Translations under genes and position numbers: made by a program | The notes under the pieces: model-generated | Databases searched by the model: none | Seen by the model: only the letters and a program-made list of their open reading frames with translations | What the model was told of the DNA's origin: nothing | NCBI RefSeq assembly: GCF_000313755.1 | Contig: NZ_AMZB01000120.1 | Coordinates: 1-54,259 of the forward strand | Direction: 5' to 3' | Length of the DNA: 54,259 nucleotides | From: Pseudomonas nitroreducens TX1 | GTDB lineage: Bacteria; Pseudomonadota; Gammaproteobacteria; Pseudomonadales; Pseudomonadaceae | Shown: piece by piece, positions 1 through 9,572 of the stretch | Position numbering within the stretch: position 1 is the first letter of the stretch | Layout: each line of letters begins with the position of its first letter

Positions 1-56
1 GGTGTTGAACGGGCTCTGAAACGGTCTTCTCACATCAATAAGAACAAGGAATTGCC

Positions 57-830
57 ATGAGCGAACAGATTCTCGTCGAGCGCGAAGAGGGCCTGCTGAC
101 CCTGCGCCTGAACCGTCCGGACAAGATGAACGCGCTGACCCGCACCATGTATGCGGGGCTCGCCGATGCCCTGGAAGCGGCGCAGGAGGATCGTTCGGTG
201 CGCGTGGTGCTGATCACCGGCAATGCCGAGTGCTTCACCAGCGGCAACGACATCGTTGATTTCCTCCAGGAGCCGCCGAGTGGCCCGGACAGCGCGGTGT
301 TCCGTTTCATGCGCGCACTGATGGAGTTCACCAAGCCGGTGGTCGCCGCCGTCGCCGGCCCCGCCGTGGGCATCGGCACCACGCTGCTGCTGCATTGCGA
401 TCAGGTATTCATCGCCAAGGGCGCCAAGCTGAAGATGCCCTTCGTCAACCTGGGCCTGTGCCCGGAGTTCGGTTCCAGTTTCCTGGTGCCGCGCCTGGTC
501 GGCCCGGTGAAGGCTTCCAGCCTGTTGCTGCGCGGCGAAGGATTCACCGGCGAGCAGGCCGTGGCCTACGGTATCGCCAATGAGGCGCTGGAAGACGGTG
601 CGGCTGCGCTGGCGCGTGCCCGCGAGGTTTGCCAGGCCTTCCAGCAGTTGCCGCCGGCCGCGGTGGCGCTGAGCAAGCGCCTGCTCAAGGCACCTTTCAT
701 CGAGGAGCTGCGCCGCGTGGTGGCGGAAGAGGGCCAGCACTTCGTGCAGCGCCTGCATTCGCCGGAAGCCCATGAAGCGCTGAGCGCCTTCACCCAGCGC
801 CGTCAGCCGGACTTCTCGAAGTTCCTCTGA
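57..830 (+). CDS. Enoyl-CoA hydratase/isomerase family protein
   Basis: A 257-residue crotonase-fold protein of normal family length, expected to act in the cytoplasm on enoyl-CoA thioesters in beta-oxidation or a related pathway. The oxyanion-hole stretches are visible at SGNDIVDFL (about 62-70) and AGPAVGIGT (100-108). The second catalytic glutamate of hydratases is kept in GLCPEFG (Glu137), but the segment that carries the first glutamate in crotonase (GGGCEL) reads GIGTTL here. With only one Glu, it may be an isomerase or a specialised member rather than a classic hydratase. An AAGGA ribosome binding site sits at 46-50 before the ATG. It is transcribed towards pyk on the opposite strand. 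Confidence 0.88.
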   Translation: MSEQILVEREEGLLTLRLNRPDKMNALTRTMYAGLADALEAAQEDRSVRVVLITGNAECFTSGNDIVDFLQEPPSGPDSAVFRFMRALMEFTKPVVAAVAGPAVGIGTTLLLHCDQVFIAKGAKLKMPFVNLGLCPEFGSSFLVPRLVGPVKASSLLLRGEGFTGEQAVAYGIANEALEDGAAALARAREVCQAFQQLPPAAVALSKRLLKAPFIEELRRVVAEEGQHFVQRLHSPEAHEALSAFTQRRQPDFSKFL

Positions 831-831
831 G

Positions 832-986
832 GCAGGTTGCCCACACAATCTGTGGAGCGCGCTGTGGATAAGCTCTGAGGCAACCCGGCTACCTCCCGCC
901 AGCCGTGGCCTGCGAGAGATTGAGCGGTATTTGAACGATGGTCCGCAGGTTGCCCACATAAGGTGTGGAAGGTGCTGTGGATAAGC
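832..986. repeat. Two direct copies of a 43-bp unit with perfect DnaA boxes
   Basis: Copy 1 is at 832-874 and copy 2 at 945-987; they match at about 37 of 43 positions. Each begins GCAGGTTGCCCACA and ends GCTGTGGATAAGCT. The end contains TGTGGATAA (863-871 and 976-984), the exact complement of the DnaA box TTATCCACA. Each copy also holds CCACA-N5-TGTGG. The units lie between the enoyl-CoA hydratase gene and the pyk terminator. Whether DnaA binds is inference. Confidence 0.7.
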
Positions 987-1060
987 TTGGGGCCAAGGTG
1001 CCGAAGCCACGTGGCGACTGGCTTTCAGCCGATTGGTTGCCCTTTGAGCAACCGCAAAGC

Positions 1061-1093
1061 AAAAGGCCGCCCCGGGGCGGCCTTTTCTTTTTC
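1061..1093. terminator. Bidirectional intrinsic terminator after pyk
   Basis: A perfect GC palindrome (1065-1082, GGCCGCC-CCGG-GGCGGCC) is flanked by AAAA on the left and TTTTCTTTTT on the right. It can stop pyk transcripts coming from the right and hydratase transcripts coming from the left. Confidence 0.9.
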
Positions 1094-1105
1094 ATTACAG
1101 CAGGA

Positions 1106-2557
1106 TCAGACCAGCAGGTCGCCCACGTGCAGCACTTTCATGGTGTTGGTGCCGCCCTGGGCGGTGTAGCTGTCGCCCTTGGTCAGGATCACCCAGTCAC
1201 CCGTGGTCACCACGCCACGCTGCAGCAGCGCATCGACGGCTTCCTGGCTGACGCGCTCCGGCGGCAGGGCAGCCGGATCGAAGGGAATGGTCTCCACGCC
1301 ACGGAAAAGCGCCACGCGGGCCTGGGTTTCGCGGTGCGGGGAGTAGGCGAAGATCGGCACCGAGGAGCGGATGCGCGACATGATCAGCGGGGTGTAGCCG
1401 CTTTCGGTCAGGCAGATGATCGCCTTGATGCCCGGGAAGTGGTTGGCGGTGTACATGGCTGCCAGGGCGATGCTCTCGTCGCAGCGCTCGAAGGTCTGGC
1501 CGATACGGTGGCTGGATTTCTTAGTGGTCGGGTGCTTTTCGGCGCCGGCGCAGATGCGCGCCATGGCCTTGACCGCTTCCACCGGGTATTCGCCGGCGGC
1601 GGATTCGGCCGAGAGCATCACGGCGTCGGTGTAGTCGAGCACGGCGTTGGCCACGTCGGAGACTTCCGCGCGGGTCGGCATCGGGTTGTGGATCATCGAC
1701 TCCATCATCTGGGTCGCGGTGATCACCGCCTTGTTGTAGCGGCGTGCGTGCAGAATGATCTTCTTCTGGATGCCCACCAGTTCGGCATCGCCGATTTCCA
1801 CGCCGAGGTCACCGCGGGCCACCATCACGGCGTCGCTGGCGCGGATCAGGCCGTCCAGGGCTTCGTCGTCGGCCACGGCTTCGGCGCGCTCGATCTTGGC
1901 CACCAGCCAGGCGGTGCCGCCGGCTTCGGTGAGCAGGCGGCGGGCGTATTCCATGTCCTTGGCGTCACGTGGGAAGGACACGGCGACGTAGTCCAGGTCC
2001 ATGCTCGCCGCCAGCTTGATGTCGGCCTTGTCCTTTTCGGTCAGGGCCGGCGCGGTGAGGCCGCCGCCACGGCGGTTGATGCCTTTATGGTCGGACAGCG
2101 GGCCGCCGATGATCACTTCGCAGACCAGCTCGTCCGCCTTCACTTCCTTCACCGCCATGACCACGCGACCGTCGTCCAGCAGCAGTTCGTCACCTACACC
2201 GCAGTCCTTCACCAGGTCCGGGTAGTCGATGCCGACCACTTGCTGGTTGCCTTCGGTGCGCGGGTGGCTGGTGGAGAAGCGGAAGGTGTCGCCGACGGCC
2301 AGTTCGATGCGCTTGTTGGCGAACTTGGCGATACGGATCTTCGGACCCTGCAGGTCGCCCAGCAGCGCGACGAAGCGACCGTGCTTGGCGGCAATGTCGC
2401 GCACCAGCTGGGCGCGCGCGCGGTGTTCGTCGGGAGTGCCGTGGGAGAAGTTCAGGCGGGCGACATCGATCCCGGCGAGGATCAGCTGCTCCAGGACTTC
2501 GGGGGAATTGCTGGCTGGGCCGAGGGTGGCGACGATCTTGGTGCGGCGAAGGGACAT
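1106..2557 (-). CDS. pyk: Pyruvate kinase
   Basis: This 483-residue glycolytic enzyme converts phosphoenolpyruvate and ADP to pyruvate and ATP in the cytoplasm. The N-terminal barrel begins TKIVATLGPAS, followed by the substrate-binding ARLNFSHG (about 33-40). The family signature with the catalytic lysine is AKIERAEA, followed by MVARGDLGVEI. The length is that of the Pseudomonas PykA type. An AGGAG ribosome binding site lies just upstream of the ATG at 2557. The gene ends at a strong bidirectional terminator and has its own promoter region in the 105 bp before the universal stress protein gene. Confidence 0.97.
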   Translation of the reverse strand: MSLRRTKIVATLGPASNSPEVLEQLILAGIDVARLNFSHGTPDEHRARAQLVRDIAAKHGRFVALLGDLQGPKIRIAKFANKRIELAVGDTFRFSTSHPRTEGNQQVVGIDYPDLVKDCGVGDELLLDDGRVVMAVKEVKADELVCEVIIGGPLSDHKGINRRGGGLTAPALTEKDKADIKLAASMDLDYVAVSFPRDAKDMEYARRLLTEAGGTAWLVAKIERAEAVADDEALDGLIRASDAVMVARGDLGVEIGDAELVGIQKKIILHARRYNKAVITATQMMESMIHNPMPTRAEVSDVANAVLDYTDAVMLSAESAAGEYPVEAVKAMARICAGAEKHPTTKKSSHRIGQTFERCDESIALAAMYTANHFPGIKAIICLTESGYTPLIMSRIRSSVPIFAYSPHRETQARVALFRGVETIPFDPAALPPERVSQEAVDALLQRGVVTTGDWVILTKGDSYTAQGGTNTMKVLHVGDLLV

Positions 2558-2662
2558 GCGGGACTCCTAGGGAAAGCAGCGGTCAGGCCGTTCCCGGAGT
2601 GGGTCCGGAACGGCCAGGGCGCCATCTTACTCTCTTTCGGATGACTCTTTCAGGTAGCCCGC

Positions 2663-3571
2663 TCAGGGGGCAGGCCTGATCACCAGCAGATCGCATTCGA
2701 CTTCCTCGAAGACCCGCTCGGCGGTCTGGCCGATCAGCGCATTGTCGAGCTGGCCACGGGCGACGGCACCCATCAGCAACAGGTCGATGGCGTGTTCCTT
2801 CACATAAGCCGGAATCACTTCTTCGGCAAAACCCTGGCCCAGGTGGGTGAGCCGGTGATCGATCTGTGGATAGTTTGCCAGCAGCGTGTCGAAGGCTTCG
2901 CGGTGGTGGGCCTCGGTGCGCGCCACGTAGTTATCGTAGTCCGCCAGCAGCTCGGCATTGAAAGCCAGGGTGTGCGGCAGGGCCATGTAGGCGTGCAGGT
3001 AGTGGGCATCGAGCTGCAATCGCTGCTCCAGTTCGCGGGCGACCGTGATCAGTCGATGGTCCAGCGCGGCCGGGGCATCGCCGGCGTGCAGCGGGTCGAC
3101 GGCGGCACACAGGTTTTTCCCGGCCCATTCGCCGTGCTGCACCAGCCACAGCGGCTGTGGGCAATGGCGGATCAACTGCCAGTCGTTGTTGGTGAGGAAC
3201 AGGCGCTTGAGCAGGTTGTGGTGGTGCGCGGACTTGAGCACCAGGTCCGGCGTGGTCTGTTCGCAGTGCAGGACCACCTGGTGATGCAGGGACTTGCCCC
3301 AGCGCACCTGGCAGTGCACGTCGAGGCCGGAGTCGCGCAGCGGCGCGGCCAGTTGCTGCAGCCAGGCCAGGCGTTCGTCGAGCAGGTTGCGCTGGGCAGC
3401 GTCCAGGTCGCCGCGCTCCAGCAGCAGAGCATTGTCCAGCGCCGGGTTGTATTCGCAGGCCAGAAGATCCAGACGCGCGCCGCAGCGCTGGGCGATCCAG
3501 CGGGCGCGGGTGAGGGCGGGCTGGTCCTCGTGGCTCGGGTCGATGATGACGAGCAGGTGATGCAGCTTCAT
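2663..3571 (-). CDS. Tandem universal stress protein (UspE-like)
   Basis: A 302-residue soluble protein with two Usp domains in tandem, like UspE of E. coli (316 residues). The first domain starts HHLLVIIDPSHED; the second runs from about residue 165 and ends with MGAVARGQLDNALIGQTAERVFEE, the region that holds the glycine-rich nucleotide loop in this family. I start at the ATG at 3571, which is followed directly by the first beta strand and has an AGGA-type site upstream. A longer reading to 3610 would add 13 residues without family support. The role is probably stress survival; the ligand is unknown. Confidence 0.85.
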   Translation of the reverse strand: MKLHHLLVIIDPSHEDQPALTRARWIAQRCGARLDLLACEYNPALDNALLLERGDLDAAQRNLLDERLAWLQQLAAPLRDSGLDVHCQVRWGKSLHHQVVLHCEQTTPDLVLKSAHHHNLLKRLFLTNNDWQLIRHCPQPLWLVQHGEWAGKNLCAAVDPLHAGDAPAALDHRLITVARELEQRLQLDAHYLHAYMALPHTLAFNAELLADYDNYVARTEAHHREAFDTLLANYPQIDHRLTHLGQGFAEEVIPAYVKEHAIDLLLMGAVARGQLDNALIGQTAERVFEEVECDLLVIRPAP

Positions 3572-3671
3572 GGCAAAGTCCTCGCTTGCTCTGCGCTCAA
3601 TGCAGAGCAAGCGTAGACACTGGCGCCGGCCGCGCGCCTTGACCTGGCTCAGCGGTGCGCCGGTCCTGCCA

Positions 3672-4496
3672 TCAGCTGCGCGGCGAGGTCTGGTTCAGTG
3701 CGCGGTCCAGATGCCGGGCACCCTTGGCGGCCAGTTCCCCGCTGGGGAATTCGGCGAGCTGGCGGCGCAGGTAGGCGATGGCCTTCTCGCGGTCCGGATG
3801 GGGATTGTCCGGCGCCATGTACATCAGGCCAAGCTGGTACAGCGCCTTTTCGCGGATGTCCGGCGGAATGGCCGGGTCATTGGCGCCCAGCAGGTAGAGC
3901 TGCGCCGCTTCGTCGACACGGCCCTTGAGTACGGCGCGGCGTGACAGCAGGGTCATGTCCGGGTCGAGGGTCGGCTTGTTCAGGTCCAGGTTGTACTGCG
4001 GCTGCCAGTCGGCCAGCAGTTGCCTGGCGGTTTTCTGTACCGGGTCCTTGGCGCGCTGGGCGATGATCAGCTCGCGGGCGTCGGCGTGTTCGGCAGCCTT
4101 GGTGCCGGGAAACTCCCGGTCGATGCGCTGGAAATAATCCATGGCTTTGCGATCGTCGCGCTGGTCGTTGTAGCGGCTCATGTAGATCAGGCCGATCTGG
4201 TACAGCGCGATGGCGCGCACTTCCGGGCCATAGCGGGAGTTGTCGTAGCCGGTGAGGTAGAGCTTCTCGGCATCCGCGCTCTTGCCGTCGCGAATGGCCT
4301 GGGCGCTGTAGGTCAGCAGGTCGCCTTCCTCTTCCACGGCGGCGGTCATGCGCTTGTTCTTCAACTGCTTGTATTCGGCCACTTCGCCGGTGGTGACCTG
4401 CGCGACGAACAGCGGCGTGGTAGGGGCGCAGGCGGCGAGCCAGGGCAGTAGCGCGGCGAACGGCAGGGCAATCGACAGGGAATGTGCGAAACGCAT
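3672..4496 (-). CDS. Lipoprotein with tetratricopeptide-like repeats
   Basis: A 274-residue protein with a lipoprotein signal peptide (hydrophobic residues 8-21, lipobox LAAC near 19-22). The mature part is helical and repetitive: two similar units end in GLIYMSRYNDQRDDRKAMDYFQR and GLMYMAPDNPHPDREKAIAYLRR, which look like Sel1/TPR repeats. The protein is likely anchored in the envelope and may mediate protein contacts. It diverges from another small lipoprotein gene across about 100 bp. No specific function is recognised. Confidence 0.75.
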   Translation of the reverse strand: MRFAHSLSIALPFAALLPWLAACAPTTPLFVAQVTTGEVAEYKQLKNKRMTAAVEEEGDLLTYSAQAIRDGKSADAEKLYLTGYDNSRYGPEVRAIALYQIGLIYMSRYNDQRDDRKAMDYFQRIDREFPGTKAAEHADARELIIAQRAKDPVQKTARQLLADWQPQYNLDLNKPTLDPDMTLLSRRAVLKGRVDEAAQLYLLGANDPAIPPDIREKALYQLGLMYMAPDNPHPDREKAIAYLRRQLAEFPSGELAAKGARHLDRALNQTSPRS

Positions 4497-4595
4497 GGCA
4501 ACTCCTTTGCGCCAAGGCGAAGTCCACGTGAGTCTAGTGGCGGACTACAGTACGGCCAAGACGGGCCGATACACTTCCCAACGGAGGATATGCCC

Positions 4596-4964
4596 ATGCG
4601 AACCCTTTTCCTCGCGCTGCTGGCGCTGAGTGTTACCGGCTGCACCAGCTGGTCGATGAACTATCACCTGAACAACGCCTATCGCGCGTACAAGAGCGGC
4701 GATTGCCAGCGTGTGCAGCTGGAGCTTTCGGAGACCGAGCGCAAGGCCCGCGCGCGGCCGTGGATCCAGCCGGAAATCTCTATGCTGCGCGGCCAGTGCC
4801 TGGAGCGCGAGAAGTTCTACGTGGATGCGGCGCAGACCTACCAGTTCATCATCGCCCGCTATCCCACCAGTGAGTATGCTTACCGGGCCAAGGCGCGGCT
4901 GGAAACGCTTCGGCTCAACGGCCGCCTGCCCGGCGACTCGCGCACCGACCCGGCTACGCCCTGA
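4596..4964 (+). CDS. Small TPR-like lipoprotein
   Basis: A 122-residue protein with a signal peptide ending in the lipobox VTGC (Cys about 14), so it is probably an outer-membrane or periplasmic lipoprotein. The mature part has a TPR-like helical pair (LNNAYRAYKSGDCQ and YVDAAQTYQFIIARYPTSEYAYRAKARL) resembling the BamD/YfgM style of repeat. Two in-frame ATGs (4590 and 4596) follow a GGAGG site at 4583-4587; the second has the normal 8-base spacing and was chosen. It is divergent from the TPR-like lipoprotein gene at 3672-4496. Confidence 0.72.
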   Translation: MRTLFLALLALSVTGCTSWSMNYHLNNAYRAYKSGDCQRVQLELSETERKARARPWIQPEISMLRGQCLEREKFYVDAAQTYQFIIARYPTSEYAYRAKARLETLRLNGRLPGDSRTDPATP

Positions 4965-5039
4965 CCGGCGGTCGTGGGCCGACTTGAGGCGGGCCGATAG
5001 CTGGCTAATCTCATGGATGCTTCACGCAAGGAGGTAGCA

Positions 5040-5462
5040 ATGCGCGCCCTGTGGCTTTGTGCCTGGTGTTTCCCCCTGCTGGCTTCGGCGGATATCTACC
5101 GCTGGACCGACGCTCAGGGAAAGGTGCACTTCAGCGAAACGCCACCGCCCGGGGCGCAACGCGTCGAGGTCAAGCCGCAGGTCGTCGAACGTGATGCGGC
5201 GACCCGCGAGCGCGAAGAGCGTACCCGCCGCTTCTACGACGCGCGCCGGGATGAAAGCGCCGCCGCCCATAACCAGGCAGCGGAGCAGCAGGCCAAGCTG
5301 GACCAGCAGTGCGCTCAGTGGCGCCATGACCTGGAGTCGATCAGTCATGGCGGGCGCTACTTCACGCAGGACGGCAGTGGTGAAAGGACTTACTACAGCG
5401 ATGCACAGCTCGACGCCGCTCGTCAGGCGCTTAGCGCACGGCTGGCGGAAGGTTGTCGTTAG
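5040..5462 (+). CDS. DUF4124 domain protein, exported
   Basis: A 140-residue protein with an N-terminal signal peptide (about residues 1-14, ending LLASA) followed directly by the DUF4124 core DIYRWTDAQGKVHFSETPPPGAQRVEV. The remainder is charged and helical, with Arg/Glu-rich segments and a C-terminal SARLAEGCR. DUF4124 proteins are small periplasmic proteins of unknown role, common in Pseudomonas. The start is fixed by AAGGAGG at 5028-5034, five bases before the ATG. The upstream lipoprotein gene ends 75 bases earlier, so co-transcription is possible. Confidence 0.8.
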   Translation: MRALWLCAWCFPLLASADIYRWTDAQGKVHFSETPPPGAQRVEVKPQVVERDAATREREERTRRFYDARRDESAAAHNQAAEQQAKLDQQCAQWRHDLESISHGGRYFTQDGSGERTYYSDAQLDAARQALSARLAEGCR

Positions 5463-5522
5463 GACTGGCCCTGCGTGGGCGGCATCGTCATACTGGACGA
5501 TATCTCATAGCGAAACGCCATT

Positions 5523-5882
5523 ATGCGTCATCAACGACATATCGAGCGCCATCAGCTGCCCTACTACCTGAAGGTGTTCAACAGCATCACCGACAAACCG
5601 ATGGGTTACCTGGGCAACGTGTCGCTGGATGGGCTGCTCCTGATCAGCCAGCTGCCGATGCTGGTGGGTGGCCGCTTCGAAATGCGCCTGAAGATCCCCA
5701 GCCACGACGGCAAGCTGCAACTGATCGAGTTCGCCGCCACATGCCAATGGTGCCGCGAGGACGTCAATCCAGGTCACTACGATTCGGGTTTCAGCCTGGC
5801 GGCGCCACCAATGGAATACGTCGAGCTGGTCGACGCGTTGCGCCGTTATTTCAGTTTTCGCCGGCAGGTGGAGTCGGTCTGA
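5523..5882 (+). CDS. PilZ domain protein
   Basis: A 119-residue single-domain PilZ protein, expected to bind cyclic di-GMP in the cytoplasm. The N-terminal RxxxR arm is RHIER (Arg5, Arg9). The second motif is NVSLDG (Asn32, Ser34, Gly37), which fits [D/N]xSxxG. Between and after these lie the beta-barrel strands (RFEMRLKIP, LIEFAATCQW). Both binding motifs are intact, so ligand binding is likely; the effector partner is unknown. It sits 60 bases after the DUF4124 gene and faces the DUF58 gene at its 3' end. Confidence 0.85.
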   Translation: MRHQRHIERHQLPYYLKVFNSITDKPMGYLGNVSLDGLLLISQLPMLVGGRFEMRLKIPSHDGKLQLIEFAATCQWCREDVNPGHYDSGFSLAAPPMEYVELVDALRRYFSFRRQVESV

Positions 5883-5953
5883 AGCGCAGGACGCGCTGAC
5901 CGATCTGCACGGTGTGGGGCTCCAGGGAGTTGGCGTCCGGATTTGCCGCGACG

Positions 5954-7278
5954 CTACAGCGCACCAGCTTTCTTCCAGCCCAGATAGCGGCTGATCAGTT
6001 CCGGCCCCAGCTGGCTCGGCCGTGCATCGAGCACCGGCACGCCATGGGCCATCAGCTTCTCGTGCAGCCCGGCGCGGGCGTTCAGGTAATCCACCGCGCC
6101 GCAGTACGCCAGGGCCTCCTCGAAACCTTCCACCGGCGACTGGCGCAGGCGGTCGAGGACTTCCTCACGCAGGCTCGCTACCAGTACACGGTGCTGGCGG
6201 CCCAGGCGTTTCACCGCCGCCACCAGTTCCTCGTCATCCTCGTCGCGCAGGTTGGTCACTATCACCACCAGCGCGCGGCGGCGCTGGCGGGTGAGCACGG
6301 CCTGCACCGCGGCGGGGAAGTCCGCCGGGCGCTGGCTGCTGCGCAGGTCGTAGACGCTGTTGAGCAGGGCGGTGAGCTGGGCGCTGCCCTTGGCCGGCGG
6401 CAGGTGGCGCGGCTGGTCGCCGGCGAAGGTCATCAGGCCCACCGCGTCGCCCTGGCGCAGCGCGACATAGGCGAGCAGCAGGCTGGCGTTGAGCGAATGG
6501 TCGAAGTGCGAGAGGTCGCCGTCGTGGCTGCGCATGCGCCGACCGCAGTCGAGCAGGAAGAGAATCTGCTGGTCGCGCTCGTCCTGGTACTCGCGGGCGA
6601 TGGGCGTGCGCTTGCGCGCGGTGGCCTTCCAGTCGATCTGCCGCAAGGTGTCGCCGTCGCGGAATTCGCGCAGCTGGTGGAAATCCAGGCCCAGCCCACG
6701 GCGCTGCCCGGCGCGCACGCCGATGCGGTTGAGCCAGTGGTCCACGGCCATCAGTTCGGCGCCGTAGAGGCGGGCGAAATCCGGGTAGACGCGGGTTTCG
6801 TCGCGCTGCTCCAGGTAGCGCCGCCCCTTCCACAGGCGCAGTGGGCTGGACAGCTCGATCTCGCAGCGCGGGAAGACGAAATGCCCACGCGACAGCGGGC
6901 GTACGCGATAGCCCAGTTCGGTCTGCTCGCCGGGATGCAGCTCCACGGTCTGCGGCAGATATTCGAAGTCCATGCCGGCGGGCAGGTGGTCGAACACCGT
7001 GATGCGTTGCGGCTGGGCATAGCGGTGATGGAATTGCAGGCGCACCTCGCTCCAGCGGCCCAGCGGCAGGTTGCCGCTGAGCTGGCGCCTCAGCTCGGGC
7101 GACGGCGTGCGGCGCAGCCACAGGGCATCGGCCAGCGACAGCAGGATCAGCGCGCAAAGCGCACCCCACCAGAGGCGGCCGAGCAGCGCCGAGCCCGAGT
7201 CCAGTGCCTGCGCCGCGCCCAGGGCGATGGCGATCGCCAGCAGGACGCCGAGCAGCGCGAGGAGCGCGCGCGAGGGTT

Positions 7279-7282
<4 letters not shown>
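5954..7282 (-). CDS. DUF58 domain membrane protein (last gene of MoxR operon)
   Basis: A 442-residue protein with two N-terminal membrane segments (about 5-25 and 33-50), then a beta-rich domain and the DUF58 core (GLDFHQLREFRDGDTLRQIDWKATAR). A VWA-like fold follows, in which the metal-site strand reads FLLDCGRRM instead of DxSxS, so metal binding looks degenerate. The ATG at 7282 overlaps the stop of the MoxR gene as ATGA, so translation is coupled. DUF58 proteins are usual partners of MoxR ATPases and are thought to be clients or adaptors for them; the cellular process is unknown. Confidence 0.85.
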
Positions 7283-8282
<1,000 letters not shown>

Positions 8283-8286
<4 letters not shown>

Positions 8287-9572
8287 AGGGCATTCCTGAG
8301 GCTTTGCAGGTGCGCGACCTGGCGGGTGAATTCGGCGACGGCCATGCGCTGTTGCGGATAGGGGCGCATGGCCTGGCTGATGGCGCTGACCGGCATGCGC
8401 GTCATGCGGCCCAGAGCTTGCCATTGTTCGGCGACCGGCAGGCGGTCGAAGCCGGGCTGGCGTTGCCGCGCCCGGCGCGTCACGTCACGTTGCAGGCCCT
8501 GCAGCAGGGTGAGCTGGCCGCGCTGGCGGAGGATGAAATCGGCGCCGGCGCGCAGGTGTTCTTCCAGTTGCCGGCGGCTGCGGTCCGGGTTGGGCTGCAG
8601 CGGGCCCTGGCGCAGGCCATTGCGCCAGAGCACCAGAACGAGCAACAGGACGGCGGCCAGCAGTGCCTGGGGGAAGAAGCGCATCAGCAGGGTCATCAGG
8701 CTGGTGCCGTCGGCGCGGTATACCAGGGTGACGGCGCTGTCCTGGGTCAGGTACCAGAGCAGCCAGGCGTTGTCGTAGGCGTCGAGTTCGCCGTTCTGCC
8801 AGATCCAGTTGTCGGTGAGCACGGTGATCAATCCCTGGCCCTGTTGCAGTTGCAGCAGGTGGGTGGAATCGGCGCTGTTGGCCCAGGCGTAGGCGAGGTT
8901 CTTCGAGTCGAACAGGTGGTAGTCGGTGTCGAAGTCGATGTAGGCCGGGGCCTTCTCGTTCTCCAGGTAGAGCTTGGTCAGCTCGGGGTAGGGATCGGCT
9001 TCCGCGGCCTCGCTTTCGTGGGCGCTGGAAGCCTGGTCGGGATGATCTTCTTCTGCTTCCGGCTTGTCCGCTTCATCCTGCTGTTCGTCCTGGGACGCAA
9101 CTGCTGAATCTTCTTCGGGCGTGGTGGATTTTTCCTCTTCCTTGTCCTTCAGGTCGGCGGTGAGGAATTGCTGCACGCCCAACTGATCCAGCAGCGCGTC
9201 GCGGCTCTTGCCTTCTTCTTCGTCCCACAGGCTTTCGGCGGTGACGATGAGGTGGCCGCCGCGATTGGCCCAGTCGAGCAAACGGGCATTCTGGGTCGGC
9301 GTGACGTTCTCGCGGGTCCCCAGCAGGATCAGGGTCTGGCCCTTGCTCGGCAGCTTGTCCAGCACTTCCATGCCGCGGGCGGTGGTGACTCGGATGCCGC
9401 GGCCGCGCAGGTACATCTCGGCGGCGAGATAGGGATTGGCGCGGGCTTGCGGGGAGGCGCCGTGCTCGATGGTCTCGGTGTAGGGCTCGAGGTTGCGGTA
9501 CAGGTAGTAGCCGATGCCGCCGAGCACGAGCACGGTGAGTAGCACCAGCAGGACGAGGTTGTTGCGCTTCAT
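8283..9572 (-). CDS. DUF4350 domain membrane protein
   Basis: A 429-residue protein with an N-terminal membrane anchor (residues 6-24) and a DUF4350 domain (about 40-130, with LAAEMYLRGRGIRV and the GHLIVTAES strand). A very acidic low-complexity linker of about 60 residues (DKEEEKSTTPEEDSA and following) comes next. A second membrane helix (PQALLAAVLLLVLVLWRN) precedes a C-terminal cytoplasmic helical part. The domain resembles glutamine-amidotransferase-like folds, probably without catalysis. It overlaps the upstream DUF4129 and downstream MoxR genes by 4 bases each. The longer upstream reading frame has no family support. Confidence 0.8.

Noticed and set aside
832..987. Replication origin
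   Set aside because: Only two DnaA boxes, no AT-rich unwinding region and no origin-linked genes around.
965..2644. 559-codon open frame antisense to pyk
   Set aside because: Its codon pattern mirrors the real gene, it has no recognisable domain, and long antisense frames are expected at this GC content.
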